DNA of 64,000 nt, from the NCBI RefSeq assembly GCF_038630985.1, contig NZ_CP152049.1:6525501-6589500 (forward strand). Direction: 5' to 3'. Of the stretch, positions 26,106 through 36,967 are shown piece by piece. Numbering within the stretch: the first letter of the stretch is position 1; every line of letters starts with the position of its first letter. Made by a program: the position numbers and the translations under genes. The stretch comes from Paenibacillus sp. FSL H8-0548 (GTDB lineage: Bacteria > Bacillota > Bacilli > Paenibacillales > Paenibacillaceae). The notes beneath the pieces were generated by a model. That model saw only the letters and a list, made by a program, of their open reading frames with translations. It had not been told where the DNA came from and made no database searches.

Positions 26106-26948
26106 ATGAATGACCTAATCGGCAAGAAACATATGATCGGTGATGCTTCGTTCGTCATTCAGCATATGCGCAGCACTAGCTCCTCCGCCATGCCTCGCGC
26201 CCACTCTCATGCCTGCTACGAGCTGTATTGCCTGCTGGAGGGAGAGCGGGTGTATCTTGTAAACGGCAAAATATTTACCGCGCAGAAAGGCGATATCGTC
26301 GTGATCGTCCCCCACGAGCTTCACTCCACCGCGAGCTCGCAGGTGAAGTATTTCGAGCGGGTGCTTATTCATTTCGCGCCTGAATTTCTTCGCGAATCGG
26401 ACGGCAACGTTCTGAATTTTCCTCCCTTTCAACAATCGACCTTGCTGCGGACTCCCGTGAAGGAGCAGCCCGAGATTGAGCGTCTCCTTGTCCAAATGGT
26501 TGCCGAATGCAAGGAAGAGAATTCTCTTTACGATAGCTACGTACGCCATCTGCTCCTTGAGCTGCTGATTCGGCTGAACCGCCTGCATGCGGTCAGTCCC
26601 GAAGCGCCAGGCTCGAACCATCCGATGCATGAGAAGGTTGCTGAGATAATGGCTTATATCGAAGCACACTACCGCGAAGCGCTGACGCTGGAGCAGTTGG
26701 CCAAACATTTTTTCATTAGCCCGGCATACTTGAGCCGCGTCTTCTTGAAGCTGACTGGCTTCCATATCAGCGAATACGTACGGGTGATCCGCATCCGCGA
26801 AGCGCAGAAGCTGCTCCGAACGACCCGCCAGAAGGTGCATGCCATAGCGGAGCAGGTCGGCTTCGAGCATATTTCCCATTTCAACAAAACGTTCAAAAAA
26901 TTCGCGGGCGTAGCGCCCATACGCTACAGGCAATCCCATAAATATTAA
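26106..26948 (+). CDS. AraC-family transcriptional regulator with cupin sensor domain
   Basis: A 280-residue cytoplasmic regulator. The N-terminal ~110 residues form a cupin-like barrel (His-Ser-His-Ala-Cys-Tyr-Glu-Leu and Val-Pro-His-Glu-Leu-His-Ser) that would bind a sugar. The C-terminal ~100 residues contain two helix-turn-helix units (Phe-Phe-Ile-Ser-Pro-Ala-Tyr-Leu-Ser-Arg-Val-Phe and Gly-Phe-Glu-His-Ile-Ser-His-Phe-Asn-Lys-Thr-Phe-Lys-Lys-Phe). It is convergent with the GH28 gene and their coding ends overlap by four bases. Placement suggests control of the GH28 gene or the adjoining pectin genes; its target is unknown. Confidence 0.9.
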   Translation: MNDLIGKKHMIGDASFVIQHMRSTSSSAMPRAHSHACYELYCLLEGERVYLVNGKIFTAQKGDIVVIVPHELHSTASSQVKYFERVLIHFAPEFLRESDGNVLNFPPFQQSTLLRTPVKEQPEIERLLVQMVAECKEENSLYDSYVRHLLLELLIRLNRLHAVSPEAPGSNHPMHEKVAEIMAYIEAHYREALTLEQLAKHFFISPAYLSRVFLKLTGFHISEYVRVIRIREAQKLLRTTRQKVHAIAEQVGFEHISHFNKTFKKFAGVAPIRYRQSHKY

Positions 26949-28561
26949 ACGGGGCGAACAATCGCCGCGTTCCTGTCAACGTCTGGGGCTGCCCATACAG
27001 CCCGCTGCGTGACAGCCGTTCGCGGGTCACGGCATTGTATTCCCGCTGTGAGGCTGCCCGATAACGCTAGCATCATGCCGTCATTATTCGCTCCCGTTCC
27101 GTCTAGACGAATAATGTCTACATCCCGGCTCTGGTGCAGCCTCACGAGCGGGCTTTCTTCCGTGTAGAGCGCAACATCCTCGAGCGTCAGGCGATTGACG
27201 TGATGACAAATGACACCTTGCCGGCTGGATGCGGTAAACCGTCGCACCGCCACTCCCTCAAGCGGCATTTCCGCCAGCCCATTTACAAGCAACGCTATGT
27301 CCGCTCCATCGCAATAGACATCATGAATTTGAATGCCGCGGAACACCGGCGTCTGGGCCGTAGCCGGAAACCATTCATCGCGCGCGGATCCCGAACCCTC
27401 GACGCCTTCGTAAAAGAGGTGGAAGGAGATCGCCTCGCCCGCAATGTCCGTCATACGAATACGTTCGATGACGATATCCTCGACGACTCCTCCACGCCCC
27501 CTGGCACTCTTGAACCGAAGCCCGATATCGGTTCCCATGAAATTGCAGTCGCTCACATGGACATAACGGACGCCTCCGGACATTTCACTGCCAATCACGA
27601 AGCCACCGTGTCCGTGGTATACAGTGCAATTGTTAATGCTGATATATTCGCTCGGCATACTTAATGTCCGCCCCGCTTCATCCTTGCCCGACTTCAAGCA
27701 GATGGCGTCGTCGCCTACGTCGAAGGAACAGCCTTCCACAGCGACATAACGGCATGAGTCGATATCGAGCCCGTCGCCGTTCTGTCCGAACCACGGATTG
27801 CGCACCGTTATGTTGCGGATCGTCACATGCTCCGATGCCCACGGATGAAGATTCCATGCCGGTGAGTTTTGGAAGGTCGGCCCGTCAAGCAAGACGCGTC
27901 CGCATCTGCGGAAGCTAAGCAGATTCGGACGCAAGAAGTCTCGGCAAGACAAATAATCCTTCGGCTCCCGCTTCCCTTCGCCTATCAATCGCTCTACGAG
28001 GGCGGCACCTTCCATCGCCGCTACAGACGGCCACCATATGTCTCCTTCTTTATCCAAAACGCCGCCGGTGCGCTGAAGATTGTCCCATTGCTTTGCCGTC
28101 ACTTTCAACCGCTTGACCGGACGCCACGCATCCCCTCCACCGTCAAATACGCCTTTTCCCGTAATGGCCAGGTGCTCCGCATCTTCTGCATCGAGCGGCG
28201 ATTGGCAGCGAATTGACGGCTTGCCCTCGAACTGGGAAGCTATGAGTGGATAATCACCCGATCGCTTGCTGAACTGTACAACTGCCCCAGCCTCCGCATG
28301 CAATTCCAAGCGGCTCGCAAGCTTAATCGGGCCCGTCGACCAGATGCCCGGCGGTATAACCACTTTCCCTCCCCCCGCGTTCACGCAACAGGCGATCGCT
28401 TGGCGGAAAGCATCCGTATTGTCGGTTCGTCCATCGCCAACTGCGCCGAAGTCGGTTATCACCACCGCATAATCCGGTATTTCCGGCAATAGCACCTCCG
28501 GCATGCTCCAACGGCAATCTGTATGATTCGTACTCTCCCATTTCGATGTCATTGCCAACAC
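26945..28561 (-). CDS. GH28 polygalacturonase-family enzyme, cytoplasmic
   Basis: A right-handed beta-helix hydrolase that cuts galacturonan or rhamnogalacturonan linkages. The GH28 catalytic motifs are in order, counted from the earliest ATG at 28618: Asn280-Gly-Asp282, Gly-Asp303-Asp304, Gly336-His337-Gly338, and Arg-Phe-Lys 368-370 in place of the common Arg-Ile-Lys. There is no signal peptide, so exo-hydrolysis of imported oligosaccharides is likely. Start: AGAGG lies seven bases before a GTG at 28561, which I prefer. The ATGs at 28618 and 28552 are alternatives; GAGGAGG near 28597 has no normal start codon at the right distance. It is transcribed alone, convergent with an AraC gene. Confidence 0.9.
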   Translation of the reverse strand: MLAMTSKWESTNHTDCRWSMPEVLLPEIPDYAVVITDFGAVGDGRTDNTDAFRQAIACCVNAGGGKVVIPPGIWSTGPIKLASRLELHAEAGAVVQFSKRSGDYPLIASQFEGKPSIRCQSPLDAEDAEHLAITGKGVFDGGGDAWRPVKRLKVTAKQWDNLQRTGGVLDKEGDIWWPSVAAMEGAALVERLIGEGKREPKDYLSCRDFLRPNLLSFRRCGRVLLDGPTFQNSPAWNLHPWASEHVTIRNITVRNPWFGQNGDGLDIDSCRYVAVEGCSFDVGDDAICLKSGKDEAGRTLSMPSEYISINNCTVYHGHGGFVIGSEMSGGVRYVHVSDCNFMGTDIGLRFKSARGRGGVVEDIVIERIRMTDIAGEAISFHLFYEGVEGSGSARDEWFPATAQTPVFRGIQIHDVYCDGADIALLVNGLAEMPLEGVAVRRFTASSRQGVICHHVNRLTLEDVALYTEESPLVRLHQSRDVDIIRLDGTGANNDGMMLALSGSLTAGIQCRDPRTAVTQRAVWAAPDVDRNAAIVRPV

Positions 28562-28731
28562 ATCCCATCCTCTTCTGTCGATTCCGATGATCGCCTCCTC
28601 ATTATAGAACAATAACATTCCTGCTTACTTACCAAATACATGTCCAATTGCTTCGGAATTACATCTAGTTGTCCTGCCTTGCTTGACGGCGCTATGCACG
28701 TCGTCAAAAATGAGAGGAAATAAGAAACTAA

Positions 28732-29016
28732 CTCCCTAGAAAGGAAGGAACGCGGATCGGTTACACCCAAATTCAGTGCGAAGAAGACAGACCTGTCCCT
28801 TTATATGACGATCAATTGGGCTACGGCTTTGTCTATCGTACCTGCGCGATCCCCCACAGAATTGTGCACCAGGAGAGCAAGCGGATGAACGAAAGTGGCT
28901 CCGTCGTCTCGGAAGGACAATTCGCTGAGAGGCCTGGCTTCGGGCAGGACGACTATAATCGTTTCGGGATGGCTTTTCGGATTAAGGCGCCCCCAGGCGC
29001 TTGCCAAATGAGCTGA
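28732..29016 (+). pseudogene. N-terminal remnant, probably of a pectin/rhamnogalacturonan SGNH acetylesterase
   Basis: An open frame without a good start codon runs from after a TAA (28729-28731) to TGA at 29014-29016. It encodes Arg-Ile-Gly-Tyr-Thr-Gln-Ile followed by Leu-Gly-Tyr-Gly-Phe-Val-Tyr, then Asp-Asp-Tyr-Asn-Arg-Phe-Gly-Met-Ala-Phe-Arg. That order resembles the N-terminal beta-sandwich of secreted rhamnogalacturonan acetylesterases and related pectinolytic enzymes, recognised from memory only. The catalytic part is missing after the stop. I read it as a truncated, inactive gene. An imperfect hairpin follows at about 29052-29085. Confidence 0.45.
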
Positions 29017-29265
29017 AGAGCAGGAGAAAAGAGCGAGAAAAAAAGCCAAGCGAGATTCAGGGGGGAAGTCCTGAAAATCGCTCGGCGAAAGTTTTTGAGA
29101 TCCATGATTTCATCAGACCCACTAGAGCAAATGTTTCGTTGTTATTAATTGAATAACCACGCAATAAAACCCAACAATTATGCCAGGTTTTATTTGACGG
29201 AATGAACTTTACTTCAGTAGGAAAAATCATTGTTCAAGCTATAGGTTATCAATTACACAAATTAC

Positions 29266-29433
29266 TCATTTGCTATATCCAAGAACCTTACCAATGATGT
29301 CTTCTATAGGTAAAGGACCAAAATTAAGACTTCCAAGGCCTCTTAGTGCGTTGTCCGCTAAAATAAAAACATTTCCTTTTGGTATCTTTATTTCCAGGTC
29401 GGTTTCAAAAAAAAATTTCGTGTATTGTGACAT
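29266..29433 (-). pseudogene. C-terminal fragment of a type I signal peptidase (S26)
   Basis: A 55-codon frame encodes Ile-Pro-Lys-Gly-Asn-Val-Phe-Ile-Leu-Ala-Asp-Asn, then Phe-Gly-Pro-Leu-Pro-Ile-Glu-Asp-Ile-Ile-Gly-Lys-Val. This matches the end of S26 signal peptidases, where Pro-x-Gly...Leu-Gly-Asp-Asn and Gly-Lys are conserved; here Ala replaces the usual Gly. The membrane helix and the catalytic Ser and Lys are absent and were not found in the 150 bases upstream. A short real protein cannot be excluded, but a decayed remnant is more likely. The rest of the 28562-29581 gap shows nothing else I can support. Confidence 0.5.
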
Positions 29434-29581
29434 TCTTCAGTGCTCCCAAGATCATCTGAAGAAAAAAATTCTTTTTCATCTCTAATATTTCCAAGACAAT
29501 GGGTACCACGGTGGTTAGTGTTGGCGGTTCTTTTCATGTTCTGATATCAGTTCGCCCAGGACACAAGTCTGCAACTATCAA

Positions 29582-30352
29582 CTAATTCGCCACTTCCAGT
29601 CGGACCCCCGCCTCTCGGCACGCCAATTGCAGACTCTCATCCGGCCATTGATCCGATACGATCCGATCTACACCGGACAAAGATACGAATGATACGAGCA
29701 CCTTAGCTCCGAATTTGGAATGATCTAACAAAATATTCGTTTCCGAGGCTTGGCGAATAGCTGTCTGTTTGATCTCAGCCTCATAAATATTGGAATTGCT
29801 AAAACCATGCTCGATATTGAGGCCGGTCGCCCCAAGAAAAGCACGATCGAACGCCATGCTCGCCAAGCTCTGCGCAGCGATCGGACCGACGAGCGAGTTC
29901 GTTGCTTCCAGCAGCATGCCACCGGTCACAAGCACCGGAATTTGCTTGCCGGACAATTCCGCTGCTACGTTTAACGCATTCGTAACGACGGTAATATTCA
30001 TGCCGGACGGCAAAAATTTGGCCAGCTGCAGCGTCGTCGTTCCCCCATCGATGAAGATTGATTCTCCCGTGCAGATTAGGCTTGCGGCATATCGGCCGAT
30101 CTTGGCCTTTTCTTCCGTCAGAATACCGGCCCTCTCCTGCAGTGCGATATCTTTGCCGACGAAAATCGCGCCTCCAAAGGTTCTCTTGATCGCCCCGGCT
30201 TCTTCCAGCTTTTCGAGGTCACGACGTATGGTCATTTCCGTTACTTGATACGTTTCTTTCAAAGCTGCGATACGGAGCTCGCCTTCGCGGGAGAAATGCT
30301 CCAGCATCTGCTGCTGTCGAGCATTTAATCCTTGATATAAACTTGGTTTCAT
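29582..30352 (-). CDS. DeoR/GlpR-family transcriptional repressor
   Basis: A 256-residue regulator. The N-terminal winged helix (about 1-60) has Val-Thr-Glu-Met-Thr-Ile-Arg-Arg-Asp-Leu-Glu-Lys-Leu-Glu and a basic Ile-Lys-Arg-Thr-Phe-Gly-Gly-Ala turn. The effector domain has Ile-Phe-Ile-Asp-Gly-Gly-Thr-Thr-Thr, the sugar-phosphate-binding loop of this family. GGAGG precedes the ATG. It lies 194 bases downstream of the D-lyxose-isomerase-like gene, in the same direction as the aldolase-oxidoreductase-kinase-isomerase operon. It probably senses that pathway's phosphorylated intermediate and represses the promoter at ~34400. Confidence 0.92.
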   Translation of the reverse strand: MKPSLYQGLNARQQQMLEHFSREGELRIAALKETYQVTEMTIRRDLEKLEEAGAIKRTFGGAIFVGKDIALQERAGILTEEKAKIGRYAASLICTGESIFIDGGTTTLQLAKFLPSGMNITVVTNALNVAAELSGKQIPVLVTGGMLLEATNSLVGPIAAQSLASMAFDRAFLGATGLNIEHGFSNSNIYEAEIKQTAIRQASETNILLDHSKFGAKVLVSFVSLSGVDRIVSDQWPDESLQLACREAGVRLEVAN

Positions 30353-30546
30353 AAGTACTGGCCTCCGATGACCTCAATTTCCGGTATGCCTCTATTATCC
30401 ACGCTCATGTAGCGATATTCAACTCCAGCCGGTAAGAAAGTGATTCTTTCGGCTGAATCACGGGCTATCCCTCGCAGCTCCGTTGAACTGTGCGTCCTGT
30501 TATCCCCACATAGCAGTACCCAAGCGCTGCCTGCATTTTACCCGAA

Positions 30547-32347
<1,801 letters not shown>

Positions 32348-32351
<4 letters not shown>

Positions 32352-33514
32352 GCCAAGCCCCCCCAGTCAATAACCGCTGTTCCGCCCGACTTATCGGATT
32401 CCAGTGCCGCAGTGAACAGACAATGGCTACCTGCAGCTTCTTCGGGCAATGCGCATGTGAACGGCTGACTCATGCCTTCAAGGCCGTTCACTATCTCATC
32501 GCAGAACGCCGCCCACATTTGCAGGATGGAATCTGAAAATCCGAATTCGAAGATGCTGCCGGTAATCGTACCGTAAGCGGACTTGTAAGGCATATCGATG
32601 ACATGCCAAGCCTGCTGCCCGCCCGGTTCATACGGAAGGGAGGACACCTGTTTTGGATTTTTCGTCGTATACTCCGCTGACATTCTCGTACCTTGGATAC
32701 GAATAAACCATGTGTTGGCATGTCCCGGCGCAATCCGCTTCGTGGACAGAACCATTGGAAATTGCTGATCGTCCGTCTTAACGTCGCAAGCGAGGATCGC
32801 GTTGTCCCACGTCTCGCAAGGCGCGGTTCCGCCTTTTCCGTCCGGTCTTTCTTCAACGATTTTGGATAGCAAAGCCCGAACGCTCGCGGGCTTCCAGCCA
32901 AACCGAAGCGGTAAGTGAAGCACATGCAGGCCAAGATCGCCCATGCAGCCATATTCTCCATTTGTTGCAATCCGTCTTTTCCAATTGATCGCTTTGGTGG
33001 GGTCCAGGTCGCTGGAATGCCAGAAACCCGCTTCGACTTCAATGATTTTCCCGAATTCCCCGTCGTTCACCCACTGTACAATTTGCTGCGCTCCAGGGAA
33101 AAACGGAAATTCGGAAGAACTGCGCACGACCACTCCAGGGTTTTCCTTAATCGCGGCCATTATCGCGGCATTGGCTTTACGATCTATTCCGAACGGTTTT
33201 TCCCCCAGCAAATGCTTGCCTGCGCGGATAATGTCGATATAAATTTGCTCATGCAGATTATGCGGCACCGCACAATAAACCGCCTCTACGGAAGGATCCG
33301 CAAGCAGCTCCTTATAATCCGTGTACGCATTCCTGACGCTCGATACATGGTCTTGAAACCACTGGGTCGCGGCAGGATTGGCATCGCAGACGGCTACGAT
33401 ATGCGGTTCGAAGCCTACATCCGTCAGATGGCACCAGCGCGCCGCAGCGCTTGTAAACTCCTTGCCCATTAGGCCGCAGCCAATGACGCCAAACGAGATA
33501 GTTTTTCTAGCCAT
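32348..33514 (-). CDS. Gfo/Idh/MocA-family NAD(P)-dependent oxidoreductase
   Basis: A 388-residue cytoplasmic dehydrogenase. An N-terminal Rossmann fold has Gly-Val-Ile-Gly-Cys-Gly-Leu-Met-Gly and the Glu-Lys-Pro-Phe-Gly motif, whose Lys is catalytic; a C-terminal alpha/beta domain follows. Family members oxidise sugar or inositol hydroxyls, often at C1 or C3. It overlaps the aldolase stop by one base and the kinase start by four, so all three are translationally coupled. Together with the isomerase and aldolase it suggests a route in which a sugar is oxidised or epimerised before cleavage. Confidence 0.88.
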
Positions 33515-34356
33515 TAGTTTTGCTCTCCCTTCAGAATAGCCAGAGCTTGCTCGGCTGTCGCTCCGTTATGCACAACGCTCATTAGAGCGGATGTCATGCC
33601 CGCAGGGTTGGGATGCTGAACGACGTTACGGCCGTATACGATCCCGGAGGCTCCTTGCTTGATCAGTTCGACCGTACGGCCGACGATTTCCTCGTCGCTT
33701 GCGCGTCCGCCGCCCCGAACCAGTACCGGGATACCGGAGGCTACTTCAATCACACGATGATATTCCGTCACGTCGTCGCAAGGATCCGCCTTGATGACAT
33801 CCGCGCCGAGCTCTACGCCTTGACGGACAAGGGGCATTATCTTGCGAAGATCTCCGTCCACCATATAGCCGCCTTTCTCTTCATTCGGCAGCATGACAAG
33901 CGGCTCTACCATCAGAGGCATTCCGTATTTCTCGCATTCCGTCTTTAGCAGCGTAATATTGCGTATGCACTGATGGTGCAGCTCAGGCTGGCCCGGGAGC
34001 AGAAGCAGATTGACGCACACTGCGACGGCATCAAGACGTACAGCCTGCTCAATCGCCCGATCAATCAGCTCGCTGAACAGGAAGCGCGGAAGCACGTTTC
34101 CATAAATGTTGGCAGCATCCGTCCTGAGCACAAGTCCCGGCTTCTGCTTGCCCGGAATTTCCTGCAGGTGCCTCGCCTGCCCCGCACTCAGCTGGATACA
34201 ATCCGGCGCCGCTTGAACGACTGTTTCAACTGCGTTTTTCATATTCTCGATACCGGAAAGAAAAGAAAACTCATTAAAGAATCCGTGGTCTATGGCAACA
34301 TCAAAACATTTCCCTTGAGCGCTGAACATTCGGTTTAATCTAACTTTTGCAGACAT
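33514..34356 (-). CDS. Class I aldolase, DhnA/FbaB-LsrF family
   Basis: A 280-residue TIM-barrel aldolase using a Schiff-base lysine, likely in Ala-Asp-Val-Ile-Lys-Ala-Asp-Pro. Other family features are Ala-Ile-Asp-His-Gly-Phe near the N-terminus, Leu-Val-Arg-Gly-Gly-Gly in the phosphate-binding strand, and Gly-Ile-Val-Tyr-Gly-Arg-Asn-Val-Val-Gln-His-Pro. FbaB and LsrF relatives cleave or thiolyse phosphorylated sugars. It is the first gene of the operon, directly below a promoter with a dyad operator. GGAGATG precedes the ATG. The product is probably dihydroxyacetone phosphate or a related three-carbon unit, inferred from family. Confidence 0.85.
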   Translation of the reverse strand: MSAKVRLNRMFSAQGKCFDVAIDHGFFNEFSFLSGIENMKNAVETVVQAAPDCIQLSAGQARHLQEIPGKQKPGLVLRTDAANIYGNVLPRFLFSELIDRAIEQAVRLDAVAVCVNLLLLPGQPELHHQCIRNITLLKTECEKYGMPLMVEPLVMLPNEEKGGYMVDGDLRKIMPLVRQGVELGADVIKADPCDDVTEYHRVIEVASGIPVLVRGGGRASDEEIVGRTVELIKQGASGIVYGRNVVQHPNPAGMTSALMSVVHNGATAEQALAILKGEQN

Positions 34357-34390
34357 TCCTTAACATCTCCTCTTATGCTTTCTTTTTGTT

Positions 34391-34412
34391 GTGTTCGTTT
34401 TAAACATAACAC
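34391..34412 (-). promoter_or_regulatory. Dyad operator at the aldolase operon promoter
   Basis: GTGTT-N3-TTTAAA-N3-AACAC is a symmetric element 35 bases before the aldolase ATG. It lies just downstream of a likely TATAGT -10 (minus strand) with a weak TAGACA -35. Its position fits repression by the operon's DeoR protein. The rest of the 363-base gap holds only the hairpin at 34648. Confidence 0.45.
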
Positions 34413-34647
34413 TATAATAAACAAACATTTTTGTCTACTTAAAAAAATTCAGACCGATATGAAGGCTTCCAGAACGAAAGCAGTTACTGTATCGCGTACT
34501 GCCACGAGAACCGCACGCCGCTTAGTCTAGTACAGGATGACATAGAAACCATGAAGATTCTTTGCGGTATCTATTAATCGTCCGAACTTGGTAGGGAGAT
34601 TGTGTTTGACTTACACATTAAACTCTTGAATATTACGTAAATTGCTT

Positions 34648-34680
34648 AGAGCCCGTCAGGAATTTGTCCTGACGGGCTCT
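34648..34680 (-). terminator. Hairpin, probable terminator of the SASA-esterase transcript
   Basis: A perfect 14-base-pair stem (34648-34661 with 34667-34680) with a five-base loop lies 39 bases after the stop codon of the esterase gene. Neither side has a long T-tract. Confidence 0.65.
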
Positions 34681-34719
34681 TCGAGTTTTGTAGATATATT
34701 CATTTACAATGAATTGAGA

Positions 34720-36120
34720 TTACACACCTAACTTTACTTGCTGTTTATAAAAGGCAAGCATCGGCATATAAGTGCCCGTATCCAACGGCAAATGACTGGA
34801 AGGATTCATTTCATATGCACCATGAACGAAAGTATCCCCTTCGGGATCCCTAGATAAGCGCAGCGTGATCTCATTGCGAGCCGTTATTTCCCACTGGGTA
34901 CACGCCATTTCTCCGTTTGCGTCTTCAACAGTGAACACTTTATCCGTCGGGCCAATGGCAATAAGATAACCAGCCACATTGGCAAACCTCAAGCAAATAC
35001 TAGCAATCTTACCTTCATGGAGCCAAACAGCGGATGATAGATTAGGGGCGGCTGCGGATACACGTGCATTCGTATATATATGAGCTAATGCAACCTTAGC
35101 CAATCTCTCGCCAATGATTATATTTCCGGCAGGACTGTTATGTATGCTATCTGACAACGGACAATCCAAGGCAGGGACTGTGTACACATCAGGGATGGTA
35201 AGAGCAGCTTGTCTCTGGGCTTCCCTCACTCTTCCCCATGATTGATTACCCTCTATGGTAGCTGCATCCGTGCATCGATTAAGCTGAACCGTTAATATAG
35301 GCAAATCCATAACGTTCAGATCTCGACGGATATGTTGAATCATCTTCTCAAATCGTACTAGGTAGCTGGAGGATTCCTCAGGATTGCAGTCCGAACAGCC
35401 TTGATACCATAATATACCGCGAACTTTGCCTCCTGCGGATGCAATGATTTTCATCATATGGCGGTATAAAAAACCATCCTCATCCGTATTCCAAGCCTTT
35501 AAAGGCGATCCGCCAAATGCGGTTTGCAGGAATCCGATTGGTAGACTCGTTTTATCCTGAATCATTTTACCAAAGGCTAGAAACGGGGAATGGCCCGGAT
35601 TCGCAAATTCTCTATTCTCATAGTGAATGGAAGCTGTAGACTCGTTAAACGGATGGGATGCCAAACCCCATATCCCGTTATGTCGCTGCAAATGAATGCC
35701 GAGCTGCGGCGCATCTTGAATAGGACCTTTGCCATAACCAGCAGCATTGCTTTGCCCAGCTATAACCCAGATATCTCCCACTCCGATATGGTGGATCATA
35801 TCCCCTCGGGCAGCCCATTCCAAAGCCGGATGGTTATCGATTTGCATGCAGGTTTCAAGTCGATATAATCCTCCTGCCGGAATTTCATCCAAGATGATCT
35901 CCCAAGCCTGCCCCTCTTGCATCTTACAGGGCCGCCAAGGGACAGCTATTCTTCCATCCGCTTCGTTAACGATTCGAGCCAAAACCTGAGCGTGGGTAAT
36001 TACCCGATCGATCATGCCCGCCCAGACTCCCGATAAAGCTACGCTTCCAAAGCCATTTTCCTGCTGAATAATCGCCCAATGCTGTGGGCCTTGCTGAATG
36101 ATCACGCCTATTTGCGCCAT
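34720..36120 (-). CDS. Sialate-O-acetylesterase-like (SASA/CE6-type) carbohydrate esterase
   Basis: A 466-residue cytoplasmic protein with the SASA fold. Nucleophile Ser124 lies in Val-Ile-Ala-Gly-Gln-Ser-Asn; Trp-Tyr-Gln-Gly-Cys-Ser-Asp marks block III and Asp-Ser-Ile-His-Asn-Ser the catalytic Asp/His block. N-terminal (1-110) and C-terminal sandwich segments flank the catalytic region, as in plant-polysaccharide deacetylases of this group. It follows an SGNH hydrolase gene by 52 bases in the same direction, suggesting that two esterases act together on acetylated oligosaccharides. The substrate is not fixed by the sequence; sialic acid is unlikely in this setting. Confidence 0.86.
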   Translation of the reverse strand: MAQIGVIIQQGPQHWAIIQQENGFGSVALSGVWAGMIDRVITHAQVLARIVNEADGRIAVPWRPCKMQEGQAWEIILDEIPAGGLYRLETCMQIDNHPALEWAARGDMIHHIGVGDIWVIAGQSNAAGYGKGPIQDAPQLGIHLQRHNGIWGLASHPFNESTASIHYENREFANPGHSPFLAFGKMIQDKTSLPIGFLQTAFGGSPLKAWNTDEDGFLYRHMMKIIASAGGKVRGILWYQGCSDCNPEESSSYLVRFEKMIQHIRRDLNVMDLPILTVQLNRCTDAATIEGNQSWGRVREAQRQAALTIPDVYTVPALDCPLSDSIHNSPAGNIIIGERLAKVALAHIYTNARVSAAAPNLSSAVWLHEGKIASICLRFANVAGYLIAIGPTDKVFTVEDANGEMACTQWEITARNEITLRLSRDPEGDTFVHGAYEMNPSSHLPLDTGTYMPMLAFYKQQVKLGV

Positions 36121-36172
36121 TTAAATACCCAGCTCCTTCTAATAAAGCTCTCGATCATACGCATAGGATTGA

Positions 36173-36892
36173 TTACTCCAGAAGCCTAGCTTCAAGCAGA
36201 GCAGACAACTGTTGATGGAAGGCAATATCCGGATGATTGATTCCATTCGACAAGCGTGTATGAATATCAACACCTGCTTGCTCCATCTGCTCCCAGATCG
36301 CATATACGTCAAGCAAAGGTATAGCATGATCAGCAGCAAAGCTGCGAAGCGCCTGGTTATACTTTAGTAAGGTACCCTCTTCGTATAGGAGGATAAAATC
36401 AGGAACCATAGCTTGATAAAGGTTTGGTACGTTTGGATTACCGGTTTTGAGCATCATAATCGTGGATAAAATTAGTATTTCCGCTTCTGTCTCTATCCGT
36501 ATCCGATTAACAAGGTCACCAATAGCCGTTATATACGTTTCTATTCCTGCTTCGCCCCCATGACAATCGTTGAGACCAAAGCAAATCGTTACTAAGTCCG
36601 GCTTGTAGAGAAGGACATCACGCTCCCAGCGTGATCTGGACTGCTCCGCCGTATTCCCGCCGACTCCTGAATTAATGACATTAAAATTAGCCTCGGGATA
36701 ATGTTTCTCTACTCGACGACGCAGAAGCTCATGATAGACTTGTTCATGCTCAATCTCATTCGGGCCTAGGCAGCCTTGGGTCACACTGTCCCCAATGGCA
36801 ACATAGATCACCGTTCTTGCTCCCGGATTCTCGGACTTCTCCTGCAGCCGTTGATGAAGACGTGGGAATTCATCTTTACTCATAAATGGCAT
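36173..36892 (-). CDS. SGNH/GDSL hydrolase
   Basis: A 239-residue cytoplasmic lipase/esterase-fold protein. Block I is Gly-Asp-Ser36-Val-Thr, block II a Gly in Ser-Gly-Val-Gly-Gly-Asn, block III Gly-Leu-Asn108-Asp, and block V contains His220 in Asn-Gly-Ile-Asn-His-Pro. The usual Asp three residues before the His is Gly here, so the triad may use another acid or be shifted. Related acetylesterases act on xylan, pectin and rhamnogalacturonan. It precedes the SASA esterase in one transcript and follows an AraC regulator gene by 75 bases. Confidence 0.85.
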   Translation of the reverse strand: MPFMSKDEFPRLHQRLQEKSENPGARTVIYVAIGDSVTQGCLGPNEIEHEQVYHELLRRRVEKHYPEANFNVINSGVGGNTAEQSRSRWERDVLLYKPDLVTICFGLNDCHGGEAGIETYITAIGDLVNRIRIETEAEILILSTIMMLKTGNPNVPNLYQAMVPDFILLYEEGTLLKYNQALRSFAADHAIPLLDVYAIWEQMEQAGVDIHTRLSNGINHPDIAFHQQLSALLEARLLE

Positions 36893-36967
36893 TCTCCCTT
36901 AGTTATCTGATCGTAAATCAAGATCAGTCTACCTTAATAGGCTAGGGAAGTATTTACAGAATATTAG

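Noticed and set aside
26115..26939. 274-codon minus-strand frame
   Set aside because: Antisense shadow of the AraC regulator at 26106-26948.
29052..29085. Imperfect hairpin as a transposon end or attachment site
   Set aside because: No matching copy, target duplication or transposase sequence is nearby; it may only be a decayed terminator.
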